A stretch of 64,000 nucleotides of DNA from an uncultured Pelagibacteraceae bacterium (GTDB taxonomy: Bacteria > Pseudomonadota > Alphaproteobacteria > Pelagibacterales > Pelagibacteraceae), in the NCBI GenBank assembly GCA_902594405.1, contig CACJMB010000006.1:1-64000 (forward strand), read 5' to 3'. Below, one piece after another: positions 9,126 through 18,667 of the stretch. The translations under genes and the position numbers were made by a program. The notes below the pieces were generated by a model. The model made no database searches and was not told the DNA's origin. It saw only the letters and a program-made list of their open reading frames with translations. The stretch's first letter is position 1; every line of letters starts with the position of its first letter.

Positions 9126-10388
9126 ATGAGTGACCATGATTACAGACCAAAATCGAAGGTAGGACAATGGTTTAATGATCGATTGCCACTATTAACTCTT
9201 GCAAATCATTTAACTGATTATCCAACTCCTAAAAATTTAAATTATTGGTGGACATTTGGTGGAATTTTAACTTTTTGCTTAATCACTCAAATTGTTACCG
9301 GATTAACTCTTGCAATGCATTACATTGCTCACGCAGATATGGCTTTTGAAAGTGTTGAGCACATCATGCGTGATGTTAACTATGGTTGGTTAATTAGATA
9401 CATTCATGCAAATGGCGCATCTATGTTTTTCTTAGCAGTCTACATTCATATATTCAGGTCATTATTTTATGGTTCTTACAAAGCACCAAGAGAAATAATT
9501 TGGATAATTGGAATAATTATTTATTTGCTAATGATGGCGGCTGCATTTATGGGCTATGTATTGCCTTGGGGACAAATGAGCTTCTGGGGAGCAACTGTAA
9601 TCACAAATTTATTTAGTGCTATTCCATTAGTTGGAGAAGGTATCGTCACTTGGTTGTGGGGAGGTTATTCAGTCGACAACCCTACGTTAACTAGATTTTT
9701 TACTTTGCATTATTTAATTCCATTTTTAATTTTAGGATTAGTTGTTTTACATATATGGGCTTTACATGTTCCTGGTAACAATAATCCAGTTGGAATAGAT
9801 ATAAAAAAACCTTCTAAAGATACTGTACCTTTCCACCCTTACATAGTAATTAAAGATGGTTTTGCTTTATTAATGTTCATGATTGTGTTTGCTTTCTTTG
9901 TATTCTACGCACCAAATATTTTAGGTCACGCAGATAATTATATCGAGGCAAACCCAATGGTAACACCCGCACACATTGTTCCTGAATGGTATCTCTTACC
10001 TTTTTATGCAATATTAAGATCAGTTCCTGATAAATTGCTAGGAGTTGTAGCTATGTTATCTGCAATATTAATCTTAGCGGTTTTACCTTGGTTAGATACG
10101 TCAAAAATAAGATCTGCGGTATTCAGACCTTTATATAAACAATTTTACTGGATACTAGTTGCTGATGTTTTGATACTTGGATATGTGGGTGCGATGCCAG
10201 CTGAGGGACTTTACTTATTGATAGCACGAGTTGCAACAGCCTATTACTTTTTGCATTTTTTAGTTATTCTTCCTGTTCTAGGCTTTAAAGAAAAAACTTT
10301 ACCAGTGCCTCTAAGTATTACCGAACCTGTTCTAGGTGGTTCACCAAATCTAGCTGCCGCCAGAAATAAAGAAAGTAAAATAGAATAA
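9126..10388 (+). CDS. petB: Cytochrome b subunit of the bc1 complex
   Basis: A 420-residue polytopic membrane protein carrying hemes bL and bH. Helix B and D heme-ligand histidines are visible in [29 protein letters not shown] and [21 protein letters not shown]. The Qo-site motif PEWY occurs in [13 protein letters not shown]. It has the full-length eight-helix form typical of proteobacterial bc1 rather than the split b6/subunit IV form. It is preceded by petA and followed after 1 base by petC. Confidence 0.97.
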   Translation: MSDHDYRPKSKVGQWFNDRLPLLTLANHLTDYPTPKNLNYWWTFGGILTFCLITQIVTGLTLAMHYIAHADMAFESVEHIMRDVNYGWLIRYIHANGASMFFLAVYIHIFRSLFYGSYKAPREIIWIIGIIIYLLMMAAAFMGYVLPWGQMSFWGATVITNLFSAIPLVGEGIVTWLWGGYSVDNPTLTRFFTLHYLIPFLILGLVVLHIWALHVPGNNNPVGIDIKKPSKDTVPFHPYIVIKDGFALLMFMIVFAFFVFYAPNILGHADNYIEANPMVTPAHIVPEWYLLPFYAILRSVPDKLLGVVAMLSAILILAVLPWLDTSKIRSAVFRPLYKQFYWILVADVLILGYVGAMPAEGLYLLIARVATAYYFLHFLVILPVLGFKEKTLPVPLSITEPVLGGSPNLAAARNKESKIE

Positions 10389-10389
10389 G

Positions 10390-11169
10390 GTGAAAAATTT
10401 ATTTAAATTATTTTCTATAATAATCTTAATTATTACTTCAAATTCAAATTCTTTTGCTGCTGAAAAAGTAGAATATCTAAAAACTGACTGGAGTTTTAAG
10501 GGTCTATTTGGAAAATTTGATAGAGCTTCTCTTCAAAGAGGTTATCAAGTTTATACTGAAGTATGTGCCTCATGTCATTCTATGAAGTATTTAAGTTATA
10601 GAAATTTAGCAGAGCCAGGAGGGCCAGAATTCTCTGAAGCTCAAGCTAAAGCTATAGCAGCTTCATTTGAAGTAACTGATGGTCCAAATTCAGATGGTGA
10701 AATGTTTACAAGACCAGGTAAATTATCTGATAAATTTGTAATGCCATATGACAATGTAAAAGCTGCCCAAGCGGCAAATGGTGGTGCATACCCTCCAGAC
10801 ATGTCTGTTTTGGTTAAAGCTCGAGGTGGTGGAGTTGATTATATATATTCTTTATTACAAGGATATGAAGAAGCTCCTAGCAACGTATCTTTAGATGACG
10901 GAGTTTATTACAACAAATATATGTATGGTAATAAAATTAGAATGGCTGCTCCATTATCAGATGGATTAGTAGAGTATGGTGACGGAACAAATGCAACAGT
11001 AGAACAGATGTCAAAAGATGTAACGACCTTCTTAATGTGGTCAGCTGAACCTCATTTAGAATCTCGACATCAGATGGGCTTTAAAGCGATTGTTTATTTA
11101 ATTATTTTAACTGTTTTAGTTTATTTTAGCATGAAAAGAATCTGGTCACGTGTTGAATCTGAAGTTTAA
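10390..11169 (+). CDS. petC: Cytochrome c1 subunit of the bc1 complex
   Basis: A signal peptide (KNLFKLFSIIILIITSNSNSFA) leads to a periplasmic c-type domain with the heme-attachment motif CASCHSM. The axial methionine is probably in the IRMAAPLSDGLV segment. A C-terminal transmembrane anchor (IVYLIILTVLVYFSMKRIW) fixes it in the inner membrane. It passes electrons from the Rieske protein to soluble cytochrome c. The start is GTG, one base after the petB stop. Its last 24 bases overlap the convergent ychF gene, leaving no room for a terminator between them. Confidence 0.96.
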   Translation: MKNLFKLFSIIILIITSNSNSFAAEKVEYLKTDWSFKGLFGKFDRASLQRGYQVYTEVCASCHSMKYLSYRNLAEPGGPEFSEAQAKAIAASFEVTDGPNSDGEMFTRPGKLSDKFVMPYDNVKAAQAANGGAYPPDMSVLVKARGGGVDYIYSLLQGYEEAPSNVSLDDGVYYNKYMYGNKIRMAAPLSDGLVEYGDGTNATVEQMSKDVTTFLMWSAEPHLESRHQMGFKAIVYLIILTVLVYFSMKRIWSRVESEV

Positions 11170-12219
11170 TACATCTCCATCTTTAACAATATAGTCTTTA
11201 CCCTCTAATCTCATTTTTCCGTTAGCTTTAGAATTTACCCATCCATTATTGGCTACAAAATCCTCATAAGATATAGTTTCAGCTCTAATGAAACCTTTTT
11301 CAAAATCTGTATGAATTTCACCTGCAGCCTTAGGTGCAGTACAGTTTTTTTGTATAGTCCAAGCTCTTGTTTCTTCAGGTCCAGAAGTAAAATACGTATC
11401 AAGTTCTAATATTTTATAGCCCTTTTGAATTAACATACTCAGACCTGTGTCTTTTAAACCAATCATATCCATATAATTTTTTTTTTCATCTTCTGCTAGT
11501 TCATTTATTTGATTTTCTATGTCTGCAGAAACAATCAGAGTGTTATCTTTTCCAAATTTTTCGATAAAGTCTTTAGTATATTTATTTCCATTCTGTACGC
11601 TTTGTTCATCTACATTACAAACAAAGATCTTTGGTTTTATTGATAAAAGACCACTTTGATTAAGTTGTTTTGTATCAAATTGAGAATTTAATATTGATAT
11701 ATCTTTATCATTATTAATGCAGTCTAATGCAATCTCTAAAATCTTAAGCTGATCTTCGTCAACGTTTTTCTTATTATTTTTTTCAAGTCTTTTTTGTATA
11801 GACTCTAGGTCAGCCAACATCATTTCAGTTTCAATGATCTCAAGATCTCTTATTGGGTCAACGTTCGGATTAACATTTTGAATATCGTCCGAGTCAAAGC
11901 ATCTAATCATATGAATAACTGCATCAACTTCCCTTATGTGGGACAGAAATTTATTGCCTAATCCTTCACCTTTAGATGCACCTTTAACAAGACCAGCTAT
12001 ATCTACAAATGAAATAGTTGTGTTTATTGTTTTTTTTGATTTTGAAACTTCAGATAATTTGTTCAATCTTTCATCTGGAACAGGGACTACTCCCACATTA
12101 GGATCTATCGTACAAAATGGAAAATTTGCAGCTTGGGCTTTGCTTGAGTTTGTAAGAGCGTTGAAGAGTGTAGATTTACCCACATTAGGTAAACCAACAA
12201 TTCCGCATTTAAAACTCAT
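11146..12219 (-). CDS. ychF: Redox-regulated ATPase/GTPase YchF (Obg family)
   Basis: The P-loop is GIVGLPNVGKSTLFNALTNS at residues 6-25, followed by switch regions and VDIAGLVKGASKGEGLGNKF, the YchF/Obg G3 region. The coiled insertion and C-terminal TGS domain (GFIRAETISYEDF, ending DGDVLNFRFNT) complete a normal length of 357 residues. YchF binds ribosomes and hydrolyses ATP in preference to GTP. It overlaps pth by one base at its start and the convergent petC at its end. Confidence 0.95.
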   Translation of the reverse strand: MSFKCGIVGLPNVGKSTLFNALTNSSKAQAANFPFCTIDPNVGVVPVPDERLNKLSEVSKSKKTINTTISFVDIAGLVKGASKGEGLGNKFLSHIREVDAVIHMIRCFDSDDIQNVNPNVDPIRDLEIIETEMMLADLESIQKRLEKNNKKNVDEDQLKILEIALDCINNDKDISILNSQFDTKQLNQSGLLSIKPKIFVCNVDEQSVQNGNKYTKDFIEKFGKDNTLIVSADIENQINELAEDEKKNYMDMIGLKDTGLSMLIQKGYKILELDTYFTSGPEETRAWTIQKNCTAPKAAGEIHTDFEKGFIRAETISYEDFVANNGWVNSKANGKMRLEGKDYIVKDGDVLNFRFNT

Positions 12220-12779
12220 TATTTATTATTTACTGTGCTAGAGAATAAATCTAATTTTTTGTCTATGAGTATTGAAATAGAATCTGTGATGTTATTTGTA
12301 ATTTTTTCCAATCCAAGCATTTCATCCTCATCAAAATTTTGAAGAACAAAATCACTAACTTCCATTTTATCTTTTGGTTTACCAATTCCTATTCGCACTC
12401 TTGAATAATCTTTACCAATAAATTTATCTATTGATGCAATTCCGTTATGTCCTGCATCAGAGCCACCAAATTTTGCTTTTATTTTTCCAAATTCTACATC
12501 TAGATCGTCATGAAAAACGATAACATCCTCAGCATCTATTTTGAAATATTCAATTAATTCTCTAATACAAATTCCAGAATTATTCATAAATGTTAAAGGT
12601 TTAATTGCATAAACTTTTTGTTCTCCCACATTACCAGTTGTAAGAAGTCCTTTGAATTTTGGTTTTTGTTTTGAAAGTCCAAATTTTTTGTTTATTGCAT
12701 CTATAATTTTGAAACCAATATTGTGCCTATTGTTTTCACTGTCTGGGGTTGGATTGCCTAATCCTACAAGTAAAAGCAT
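12219..12779 (-). CDS. pth: Peptidyl-tRNA hydrolase
   Basis: The 186-residue enzyme frees tRNA from prematurely released peptidyl-tRNA. The N-terminus LLLVGLGNPTPDSENNRHNI contains the catalytic histidine, and FMNNSG and HDDLDVEFGKIKAKFGGSDA supply the remaining active-site Asn and Asp. GHNGIASID completes the signature. It sits between rplY and ychF, a conserved bacterial trio (rplY-pth-ychF), all read leftward and one base apart from ychF. Confidence 0.96.
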   Translation of the reverse strand: MLLLVGLGNPTPDSENNRHNIGFKIIDAINKKFGLSKQKPKFKGLLTTGNVGEQKVYAIKPLTFMNNSGICIRELIEYFKIDAEDVIVFHDDLDVEFGKIKAKFGGSDAGHNGIASIDKFIGKDYSRVRIGIGKPKDKMEVSDFVLQNFDEDEMLGLEKITNNITDSISILIDKKLDLFSSTVNNK

Positions 12780-12820
12780 AAAATATTAATATTGGAGGCT
12801 AAAATTCAATTTTAATTAAC

Positions 12821-13534
12821 TTATTTTTTTTCTTCAGCAGGTTTTTTATCTTCACCTTCTTTTTTATCACCTTCAGCTGCTGGCTTATCTCCACCTTCAG
12901 CTGATGCCGCTTCTGCTCCTTCAGCACCTTCTCCCTCAGCTGCCTCAGCTTCTGCAGGTTTTTCAGGTTCCTTCATAACAGTCGGAGCTGCTAGAGTTGC
13001 AATTACGAAATCTCTTCCTTGAATTGTAGGAGTAACGTCACTGTCAAGATTTATAGAAGAGATCTTAAAACTCTCTCCAATATCAACTCCATCAAGATCT
13101 ATCACAAGATTTTCAGGAATTTTTTCGCTTGGACATTTTAGCTCAACTTTTCTTCGTACAATGTTTAAAACCCCACCTCTTTTCAAACCAGGAGATTTTT
13201 CATGATTTAAAAATTTTACTGGAACTTCAATTCTAACTTTTATGCCTGAAACTATTCTTAGAAAGTCTACATGAATTGGTTCATCTGAAATAATGTCATA
13301 TTTTATTTCTCTTGGTAGAACTTTTTGAGGTTTACCATCAACATTTAAAGTTATTATGCTTGATAAAAAGTTTTCTTTTTCAATTAGTGACTTGAGTATC
13401 TTTTTAGATATTGAAATTTTCTCGTTTTGAGCCTCACCACCATAAATTATAGCAGGCACATTACCATTATCTCTTAATGAATTTAATTCACCTTTAGTTT
13501 TAGTATTTCTGATGTTGGCGTCTAATGAATTCAT
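12821..13534 (-). CDS. rplY: 50S ribosomal protein L25/CTC family
   Basis: The first 95 residues form the 5S rRNA-binding L25 domain (GNVPAIIYGG, PREIKYDIISDEPIHVDFLRI). Residues 96-185 form the C-terminal TL5/CTC beta domain (GVLNIVRRKVELKCP, GDVDIGESF-like region, DVTPTIQGRDFVIATLAAP). The last 50 or so residues are a low-complexity tail rich in Ala, Glu, Gly, Lys and Pro. Such tails are common in alphaproteobacterial L25. The tail stands out as GC-richer than its surroundings. Confidence 0.93.
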   Translation of the reverse strand: MNSLDANIRNTKTKGELNSLRDNGNVPAIIYGGEAQNEKISISKKILKSLIEKENFLSSIITLNVDGKPQKVLPREIKYDIISDEPIHVDFLRIVSGIKVRIEVPVKFLNHEKSPGLKRGGVLNIVRRKVELKCPSEKIPENLVIDLDGVDIGESFKISSINLDSDVTPTIQGRDFVIATLAAPTVMKEPEKPAEAEAAEGEGAEGAEAASAEGGDKPAAEGDKKEGEDKKPAEEKK

Positions 13535-13552
13535 AAAAACAAGGGTTTTTAG

Positions 13553-13575
13553 CTCAAGTTACTTAATAACTCAAG
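13553..13575 (-). other. Small hairpin between prs and rplY
   Basis: Read leftward, CTTGAGTTA and TAACTTGAG flank a 5-base loop and can pair over 9 positions, two of them G-U. Because of the wobbles the fold exists only in RNA from the minus strand, which is the transcribed strand here. There is no T-run directly after it, so a processing site or attenuator is as likely as a terminator. Confidence 0.3.
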
Positions 13576-13579
13576 GTAT

Positions 13580-14512
13580 TTATTTGAATAAATCTGATAC
13601 TGAGGTTGAATTAGATATTCTTTTAATTGCTTCTCCCATAAGCCCTGAAATTGACAGAACTTCAATGTTTTTAGCACCTTTAACTCTGTTCATGTTATCA
13701 ATTGTATCAGTTATTACTAAATTTTTAATTACTGATTTTTTAATTTTATTTACAGCTTCTCCACTAAGTACACCGTGAGTAATGTAAACATAAACTTCTT
13801 TGGCACCTCGATCTTTAAGAGCCTTAGCTGCGTTTACAATTGTACCACCTGAATCGATTATATCGTCAACAAGAATACAAGTTTTTCCTTTAACATCTCC
13901 AATAATATTCATTACTTGAGATTGACCTGGCTTTGGTCTTCTTTTATCTACAATTGCTAGTCCAACATTTAAAATCTTTCCTAGTGCTCTAGCTCTCTCA
14001 GTACCACCAACATCTGGTGCAACACAAATTAGATTTTTACTTTTTATCTTTTTTTTTACATGTCTTGCAAAAATAGGTGTTGCGAACAAGTTATCTACTG
14101 GAATATCAAAAAATCCTTGAATTTGTCCTGCATGCAAATCAACAGTAACAACTCTATCTGCTCCTGCTTTAGTAATTAGATTTGAGACAAGTTTTGCTGA
14201 AATTGAGGTTCTTGGCGCAACTTTTCTATCTTGTCTAGCATAACCAAAGTATGGAATAACAGCTGTAATATTTTTTGCTGACGATCTCTTAAGTGCATCA
14301 ATACATAGTAGTAATTCCATTAGGTTATCATTTGCAGGAGATGAAACAGATTGAATTAAAAAAATACTATTACCTCTAATATTTTCATTTATTTCCACAT
14401 AGATTTCTCCATCAGAAAAATTTCTAATACTAGAGTTTACTAATTTAGATTTTAGATATTTAGCAATACTCTTGCTTAATGGTTTGTTGCTATTTCCGGA
14501 TAATAATTTCAT
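13580..14512 (-). CDS. prs: Ribose-phosphate pyrophosphokinase
   Basis: This 310-residue enzyme makes PRPP from ribose-5-phosphate and ATP for nucleotide, His and Trp synthesis. Clear motifs are [16 protein letters not shown] (N-terminal domain), [20 protein letters not shown] (ATP-binding flexible loop), and the PRPP-binding loop [18 protein letters not shown] near residue 215. The [15 protein letters not shown] segment is also typical. Length matches class I enzymes. It lies between pgeF and rplY on the minus strand. Confidence 0.97.
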   Translation of the reverse strand: MKLLSGNSNKPLSKSIAKYLKSKLVNSSIRNFSDGEIYVEINENIRGNSIFLIQSVSSPANDNLMELLLCIDALKRSSAKNITAVIPYFGYARQDRKVAPRTSISAKLVSNLITKAGADRVVTVDLHAGQIQGFFDIPVDNLFATPIFARHVKKKIKSKNLICVAPDVGGTERARALGKILNVGLAIVDKRRPKPGQSQVMNIIGDVKGKTCILVDDIIDSGGTIVNAAKALKDRGAKEVYVYITHGVLSGEAVNKIKKSVIKNLVITDTIDNMNRVKGAKNIEVLSISGLMGEAIKRISNSTSVSDLFK

Positions 14513-14521
14513 TAAAAAAGC

Positions 14522-15280
14522 CTAATAAAGCATAATTATAGAAATATTTCTACCATAATCATCATGATTTAGCCTTAACGCTCTTCTTGCACTAAAAAAA
14601 TTATTATTAATATCAAATGTATCAATATTTAAAGACTCAATATTTTTTATTTTATTCTTTAAAAGACATGATTTCACATATTTAGGTAAATCAAAATAAA
14701 GCTTTTTGTACTTAATTTTAAAAAATTTATTATTTTTTTTATCCTTTTTTATAAATTTTCTTTTAAAATCTGCTTTTACTTCATAATTTTTAGCTGAGAT
14801 AGCAGGTCCGATAGCTGCAGTAATATTTTTAGGATTAGATCCTTTTTTGATCATAAATTGGATTACTTTGCTAATTATATCTTTGTATGCACCTTTCCAC
14901 CCCGCATGAATTGCTGCAACTAATTTTGTTCTTTCATCACAGATTAAAATTGGCACACAATCAGCAGTTAAAACGCCAATTGGCATGTTTTTTTGATTTG
15001 TAATTACTGCGTCTGCTTTTGGTTTTGATTTAAATGTGTTTTTTTCATCAATATAAACAAATTTATCACTATGTATTTGATGAAGTAAAAAAATACTTTT
15101 AGCGGTGCTTTTTATTTTTTTTATAACTATTTTTAAATTTTTTTTAACATCTGACGGATTGTCTTTAGAACCAGGACCACAGTTTAAACTTTTATAAATT
15201 CTTTTTGATTTACCGCCAGTTTTATTAAAAAAACCATGTTTAATATTTTTAATTTTTGAGAGTTTTTTTGATTTTATCAA
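14522..15280 (-). CDS. pgeF: YfiH/PgeF-type purine nucleoside phosphorylase (laccase-domain) protein
   Basis: The 252-residue protein belongs to the YfiH (DUF152) family. The zinc-site residues are visible as LLHQIHSD (His), TADCVPILI (Cys) and AAIHAGWKGAYKDII (His). Members have been described as multicopper polyphenol oxidase-like, as purine nucleoside phosphorylases and as peptidoglycan-editing factors, so the physiological role is open. Lysine content is high. It overlaps midA by 4 bases; in many proteobacteria it lies next to the same midA-lgt pair. Confidence 0.88.
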   Translation of the reverse strand: MIKSKKLSKIKNIKHGFFNKTGGKSKRIYKSLNCGPGSKDNPSDVKKNLKIVIKKIKSTAKSIFLLHQIHSDKFVYIDEKNTFKSKPKADAVITNQKNMPIGVLTADCVPILICDERTKLVAAIHAGWKGAYKDIISKVIQFMIKKGSNPKNITAAIGPAISAKNYEVKADFKRKFIKKDKKNNKFFKIKYKKLYFDLPKYVKSCLLKNKIKNIESLNIDTFDINNNFFSARRALRLNHDDYGRNISIIMLY

Positions 15281-16329
15281 TTTTGAAAACCTGTTCTAAA
15301 ATTATTTTTCTTATTTTTTATAAGCATGACTTTGAATAATTCACCCATCTGCTTGTCATCTATCAAACGTCTTACCCTATAAAATAAATCTGCTTTTTTA
15401 GAAAATGCTATATTTTTGCTGATTATTTCTGCTCTTTGAAGAATACCCATACTTGTTAAAAATTTTTTTTGATTTGTAAAAATTGAATTAATTTCTTTAA
15501 ACTGACTTATAAATTTCTCAAAAGAATGAAAGTTTATATTGTAAGTAATATCAGAGTCTCCAATATTTTCTAAAATGTTAGAATATTTATGGTTATTTAC
15601 CGCCTGAAGGGTTTCATGCATTTTGCTGTCTGCATAACCATAATCAATTATTAACATTCCTCCATCATTTTTTTGCACTAGGTCGCAAATTGTTCTTAAA
15701 TATTTAAAAGTGTCTGGTGAATATTCTATTATGTCCTGATTTTTTGATATTTCAAAATTTAGATATTTTTCGATTTTTTCTATATCTATTTTTTCTTCGT
15801 TAAATTCAGCTTTTTTTGCATCATTCATAGACACGTATCTTTCAAACCAACCATCTTTTTTTTTAAAAAATTGTTTGATTGGTACGGCATCAAAGAATTC
15901 ATTAGCTAAAAAAATTGTTGGGTTAGATTTTATTTTTTCAATATCTTTTAACCATGAAAATTTTTTAGAATTTAAATTTTTTTTTTGTTCATTTATTAAA
16001 AAATCACTTTTTTCATGAATTATAAAACTGCAGGCATTGTAACATTCGGGAAAATTAATAAGTGTCTCATCAATGACTTTCATCATTTCGCCATTTCCAG
16101 CTCCCAGTTCTAGCAAATTAAATTTTTTTGGAGAGCCTAAACTTTTCCAAAAAGTAATTGTCCAAATTGCAATAATCTCTGAAAATAATCTCGTGATATT
16201 GGGAGCAGTAATAAAATCTCCATCTTCACCAAAAGGATTCTTTTTCATATAAAAACCTTTATCCTTATCGTAAAGAGCAAAATTTATAAATTGATCTAAT
16301 GGTAAATTATTTGTTTTAGCGAGTTTCAT
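15277..16329 (-). CDS. SAM-dependent methyltransferase, MidA/NDUFAF7 family
   Basis: The product is 350 residues. The N-terminal signature LDQFINFALYDKDKGFYMKK and GDFITAPNITRLFSEIIAIW are diagnostic of the MidA family. The AdoMet-binding loop is FNLLELGAGNGEMMKVID. ANEFFDAVPIKQF and GGMLIIDYGY continue the conserved core. The eukaryotic member NDUFAF7 methylates an arginine in complex I during its assembly; a similar role in bacteria is inference. It overlaps both pgeF (4 bases) and lgt (14 bases), so the three are tightly coupled. Confidence 0.88.
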   Translation of the reverse strand: MKLAKTNNLPLDQFINFALYDKDKGFYMKKNPFGEDGDFITAPNITRLFSEIIAIWTITFWKSLGSPKKFNLLELGAGNGEMMKVIDETLINFPECYNACSFIIHEKSDFLINEQKKNLNSKKFSWLKDIEKIKSNPTIFLANEFFDAVPIKQFFKKKDGWFERYVSMNDAKKAEFNEEKIDIEKIEKYLNFEISKNQDIIEYSPDTFKYLRTICDLVQKNDGGMLIIDYGYADSKMHETLQAVNNHKYSNILENIGDSDITYNINFHSFEKFISQFKEINSIFTNQKKFLTSMGILQRAEIISKNIAFSKKADLFYRVRRLIDDKQMGELFKVMLIKNKKNNFRTGFQN

Positions 16330-17086
16330 ATTTTAAATAAAATAAGATTACCCCTGATAATATAAATATTAAACTTACTACTTGCCCCATCGTTAAGTTT
16401 AAAAATATATAACCTAGCTGTTCGTCTGGAACTCTATAAAATTCAACAATAAATCTGAAGATTGAGTAAATTATTAAAAATAATCCTGAAATTACACCAG
16501 GTTTATTTGAAAATTTGTTTTTAAAATAAATTAATAATAAAAATAAAAATAAACCCTCTAATAGTGCTTCATATAATTGCGAGGGATGCCTAGGAAGATT
16601 ATCTATCTGAACAAATGTTACTGCCCAGGGTACATTAGTTATAGTTCCATATAACTCTGAATTTATAAAGTTTGCTATTCGTCCAAAAAATAACCCCACT
16701 GGAGCTACTAAAGCGACAATATCCAAATATAAGAATGGGTTTTGATTATTTTTTTTAGCAAAAAATATAGATGCGAAAATAACTCCAATTAATCCACCAT
16801 GGAAGGACATTCCTCCTTGCCAAATTTTAAATATATCTAATGGATTATTTATATAAAAACTTAAATTGTAAATAAAAATATAACCAAGTCTTCCTCCTAA
16901 AATTATACCTATAATTAAATAAGTTAAATAATCATCAAATTTATTTTTAACTTCTATGTCTTGGATAAATAATTTTTTTGCGAGAATCCAGCCCAATATA
17001 ATTCCAAATATATAAGCTAAAGAATACCATCTGATTTCTAAAGAAAATATTTCTAAGGCTACTGGGTCAAAATTATTAATGAACAT
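16316..17086 (-). CDS. lgt: Phosphatidylglycerol-prolipoprotein diacylglyceryl transferase
   Basis: A 256-residue polytopic inner-membrane protein that attaches diacylglycerol to the lipobox cysteine of prolipoproteins. It shows GGRLGYIFIYN, MSFHGGLIGV with the essential His-Gly-Gly, the Lgt signature GRIANFINSELYG, and RHPSQLYEALLEG. About seven hydrophobic segments are visible. One likely client in this window is the lipoprotein BamD. It is the first gene of lgt-midA-pgeF and is divergent from ubiK. Confidence 0.96.
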   Translation of the reverse strand: MFINNFDPVALEIFSLEIRWYSLAYIFGIILGWILAKKLFIQDIEVKNKFDDYLTYLIIGIILGGRLGYIFIYNLSFYINNPLDIFKIWQGGMSFHGGLIGVIFASIFFAKKNNQNPFLYLDIVALVAPVGLFFGRIANFINSELYGTITNVPWAVTFVQIDNLPRHPSQLYEALLEGLFLFLLLIYFKNKFSNKPGVISGLFLIIYSIFRFIVEFYRVPDEQLGYIFLNLTMGQVVSLIFILSGVILFYLKYETR

Positions 17087-17118
17087 TTTTAATAATACTT
17101 ATAATGTATATCTTAAAT

Positions 17119-17370
17119 ATGAAAAATTCTAAATTTATAATTGATAAGTTTGCTAAATTAATAGAGCAGGGACTAGTATCTTCAAAAGACTTAACTACTG
17201 AATTATTTAATATCTTAAAATCCAAAAGAGATGATTTTGTTTTTAAAATGAAACTTACAAGTAAAGATGAGTTTGAAGTACTCTCAAAACGTGTTGAGAA
17301 TCTTGAAAATAAAATAAATAAACTTGAGAAAAAAAAAAATAAAAAAGTTAAACAGGCAAGAAAACCTTAA
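17119..17370 (+). CDS. ubiK: UbiK/YqiC-family accessory factor (BMFP)
   Basis: A small protein (83 residues from the ATG at 17119; 88 if the ATG at 17104 is used). It matches the YqiC/BMFP pattern: an amphipathic N-terminal helix (FIIDKFAKLIEQGL), a middle segment, then a trimeric coiled coil (FEVLSKRVENLENKINKLEK) and a basic tail. UbiK assists the ubiquinone-biosynthesis complex. I prefer 17119 because TATAAT at 17100-17105 would overlap the earlier ATG as a -10 box. The last 23 bases overlap the convergent histidine kinase gene. Confidence 0.7.
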   Translation: MKNSKFIIDKFAKLIEQGLVSSKDLTTELFNILKSKRDDFVFKMKLTSKDEFEVLSKRVENLENKINKLEKKKNKKVKQARKP

Positions 17371-18667
17371 CTCTTAAACCATCCATTTTTGACTTTTCTA
17401 ACATTATATTTCCTCCATGAGATTTGATAATGTCTGATGAAATTGATAAGCCAAGACCAACACTTGATTTAGATTCTGCCCGACCCTTATCTATTTTATA
17501 GAAAGGTTTAAATACATTTTCATACTCATTTTTTGGTATTCCAGGACCATCATCATCAATAATAATGAATAAGTTTGTATTTTTTTTACTTAAGCTAATT
17601 TCAACTTTATTTGCATATTTCAGTGAATTATCAATTAGATTATTAAGACACCTGTTAATTAAATTTTTCCTGCCATTAAAGTAAATTCTTGGTGTCAAGT
17701 TTTGTGAAATATTTTCATTATTATATTTTTCAATAACTTCTGAAATTAATTCAGATAGATTAAACATTTCATCTTTTTCAACATATGATGAGCTGGTGAA
17801 TTGTAAATATTCATTTAACATTTTCTCCATTTCATTGATGTCTTCAGTCAATTTATTAACAGTTTCTTTATCTTTTATAAAAGCTAATTGTAGTTTCATC
17901 CTTGTTAAGGGTGTTCTTAAATCATGACTTATTCCAGATAACATTTCTGTTCTTTGATTTATGTGTCTTTCAATCCTCTTTCTCATTTTATCAAATTCAT
18001 GTCCTGCTTGTCTTATTTCAAGAGCTCCAGAAGGTTTGAACTCTTCAATATTTTCTCCTTTACCAAACCTTTCAGCCGCACGAGCTAGGTTAGTGATTGG
18101 TCTAGTTTGATTTTTTAAAAATATTAGAGAAATAATCACCATTATAATTGCAGGTACTGTGATCCAAAGTGCAAATATTCTTGCTGAAGAACTTGCAACT
18201 CTATCTTTAGGCACTAAAAATTTAAAATAACCATCTTCGTATTTAATTCTTAAATCAATTAATTCTTTATAACTTGTTGTATCAAACCAGTATTCATCTA
18301 ATCCAAATTTAGATTTTAGTTCTCTTCTTAAAGTTCTATCTATAGGGCTAAACCATCTTTCTGTATCTGTATTTTGCAATTTTTCGTTATTGGTGAACTC
18401 AATATTTAAATCTAAAAATATGGAAAAAAGATCTACCAACTCTTGTTTATTTTCTTGCTCGCTTCCATAGGCTTCAATAAATGTACTAATTTCATTTACC
18501 AAGGTTCTTGTCATGCCTTTGTTTGTTTTGATCCAAAGGCTATCAAAAAAAACAATTGTAATTACTAGTTGCAAAACCAAAACAGGAATAGCAACTATGA
18601 GAAGCGCTCTATAAAATAATCTTTTTGGTAATATTTTTTTTAAGTAATTACTCAATCCAGAGAACAT
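17348..18667 (-). CDS. EnvZ-like membrane sensor histidine kinase
   Basis: Two membrane helices (ALLIVAIPVLVLQLVITIVFF near residue 25 and ARIFALWITVPAIIMVIISLIF near 170) bracket a periplasmic sensor region. HAMP, HisKA and HATPase domains follow. The phospho-acceptor is in SGISHDLRTPLTRMKL, the N box is LNNLIDNSLKYAN, the G1 box DDDGPGIP and the G2 box GLGLSIS. A GTG at 18676 is possible, but the ATG at 18667 has a GAGG 8 bases upstream, so I choose it. It overlaps the response-regulator gene by 20 bases, which marks it as the cognate kinase. The signal is unknown. Confidence 0.9.
   Translation of the reverse strand: MFSGLSNYLKKILPKRLFYRALLIVAIPVLVLQLVITIVFFDSLWIKTNKGMTRTLVNEISTFIEAYGSEQENKQELVDLFSIFLDLNIEFTNNEKLQNTDTERWFSPIDRTLRRELKSKFGLDEYWFDTTSYKELIDLRIKYEDGYFKFLVPKDRVASSSARIFALWITVPAIIMVIISLIFLKNQTRPITNLARAAERFGKGENIEEFKPSGALEIRQAGHEFDKMRKRIERHINQRTEMLSGISHDLRTPLTRMKLQLAFIKDKETVNKLTEDINEMEKMLNEYLQFTSSSYVEKDEMFNLSELISEVIEKYNNENISQNLTPRIYFNGRKNLINRCLNNLIDNSLKYANKVEISLSKKNTNLFIIIDDDGPGIPKNEYENVFKPFYKIDKGRAESKSSVGLGLSISSDIIKSHGGNIMLEKSKMDGLRVKVFLPV

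Noticed and set aside
13512-13778. 88-codon plus-strand frame across the rplY start and prs end
   Set aside because: It runs antisense to the well-supported prs gene and encodes no recognisable motif.
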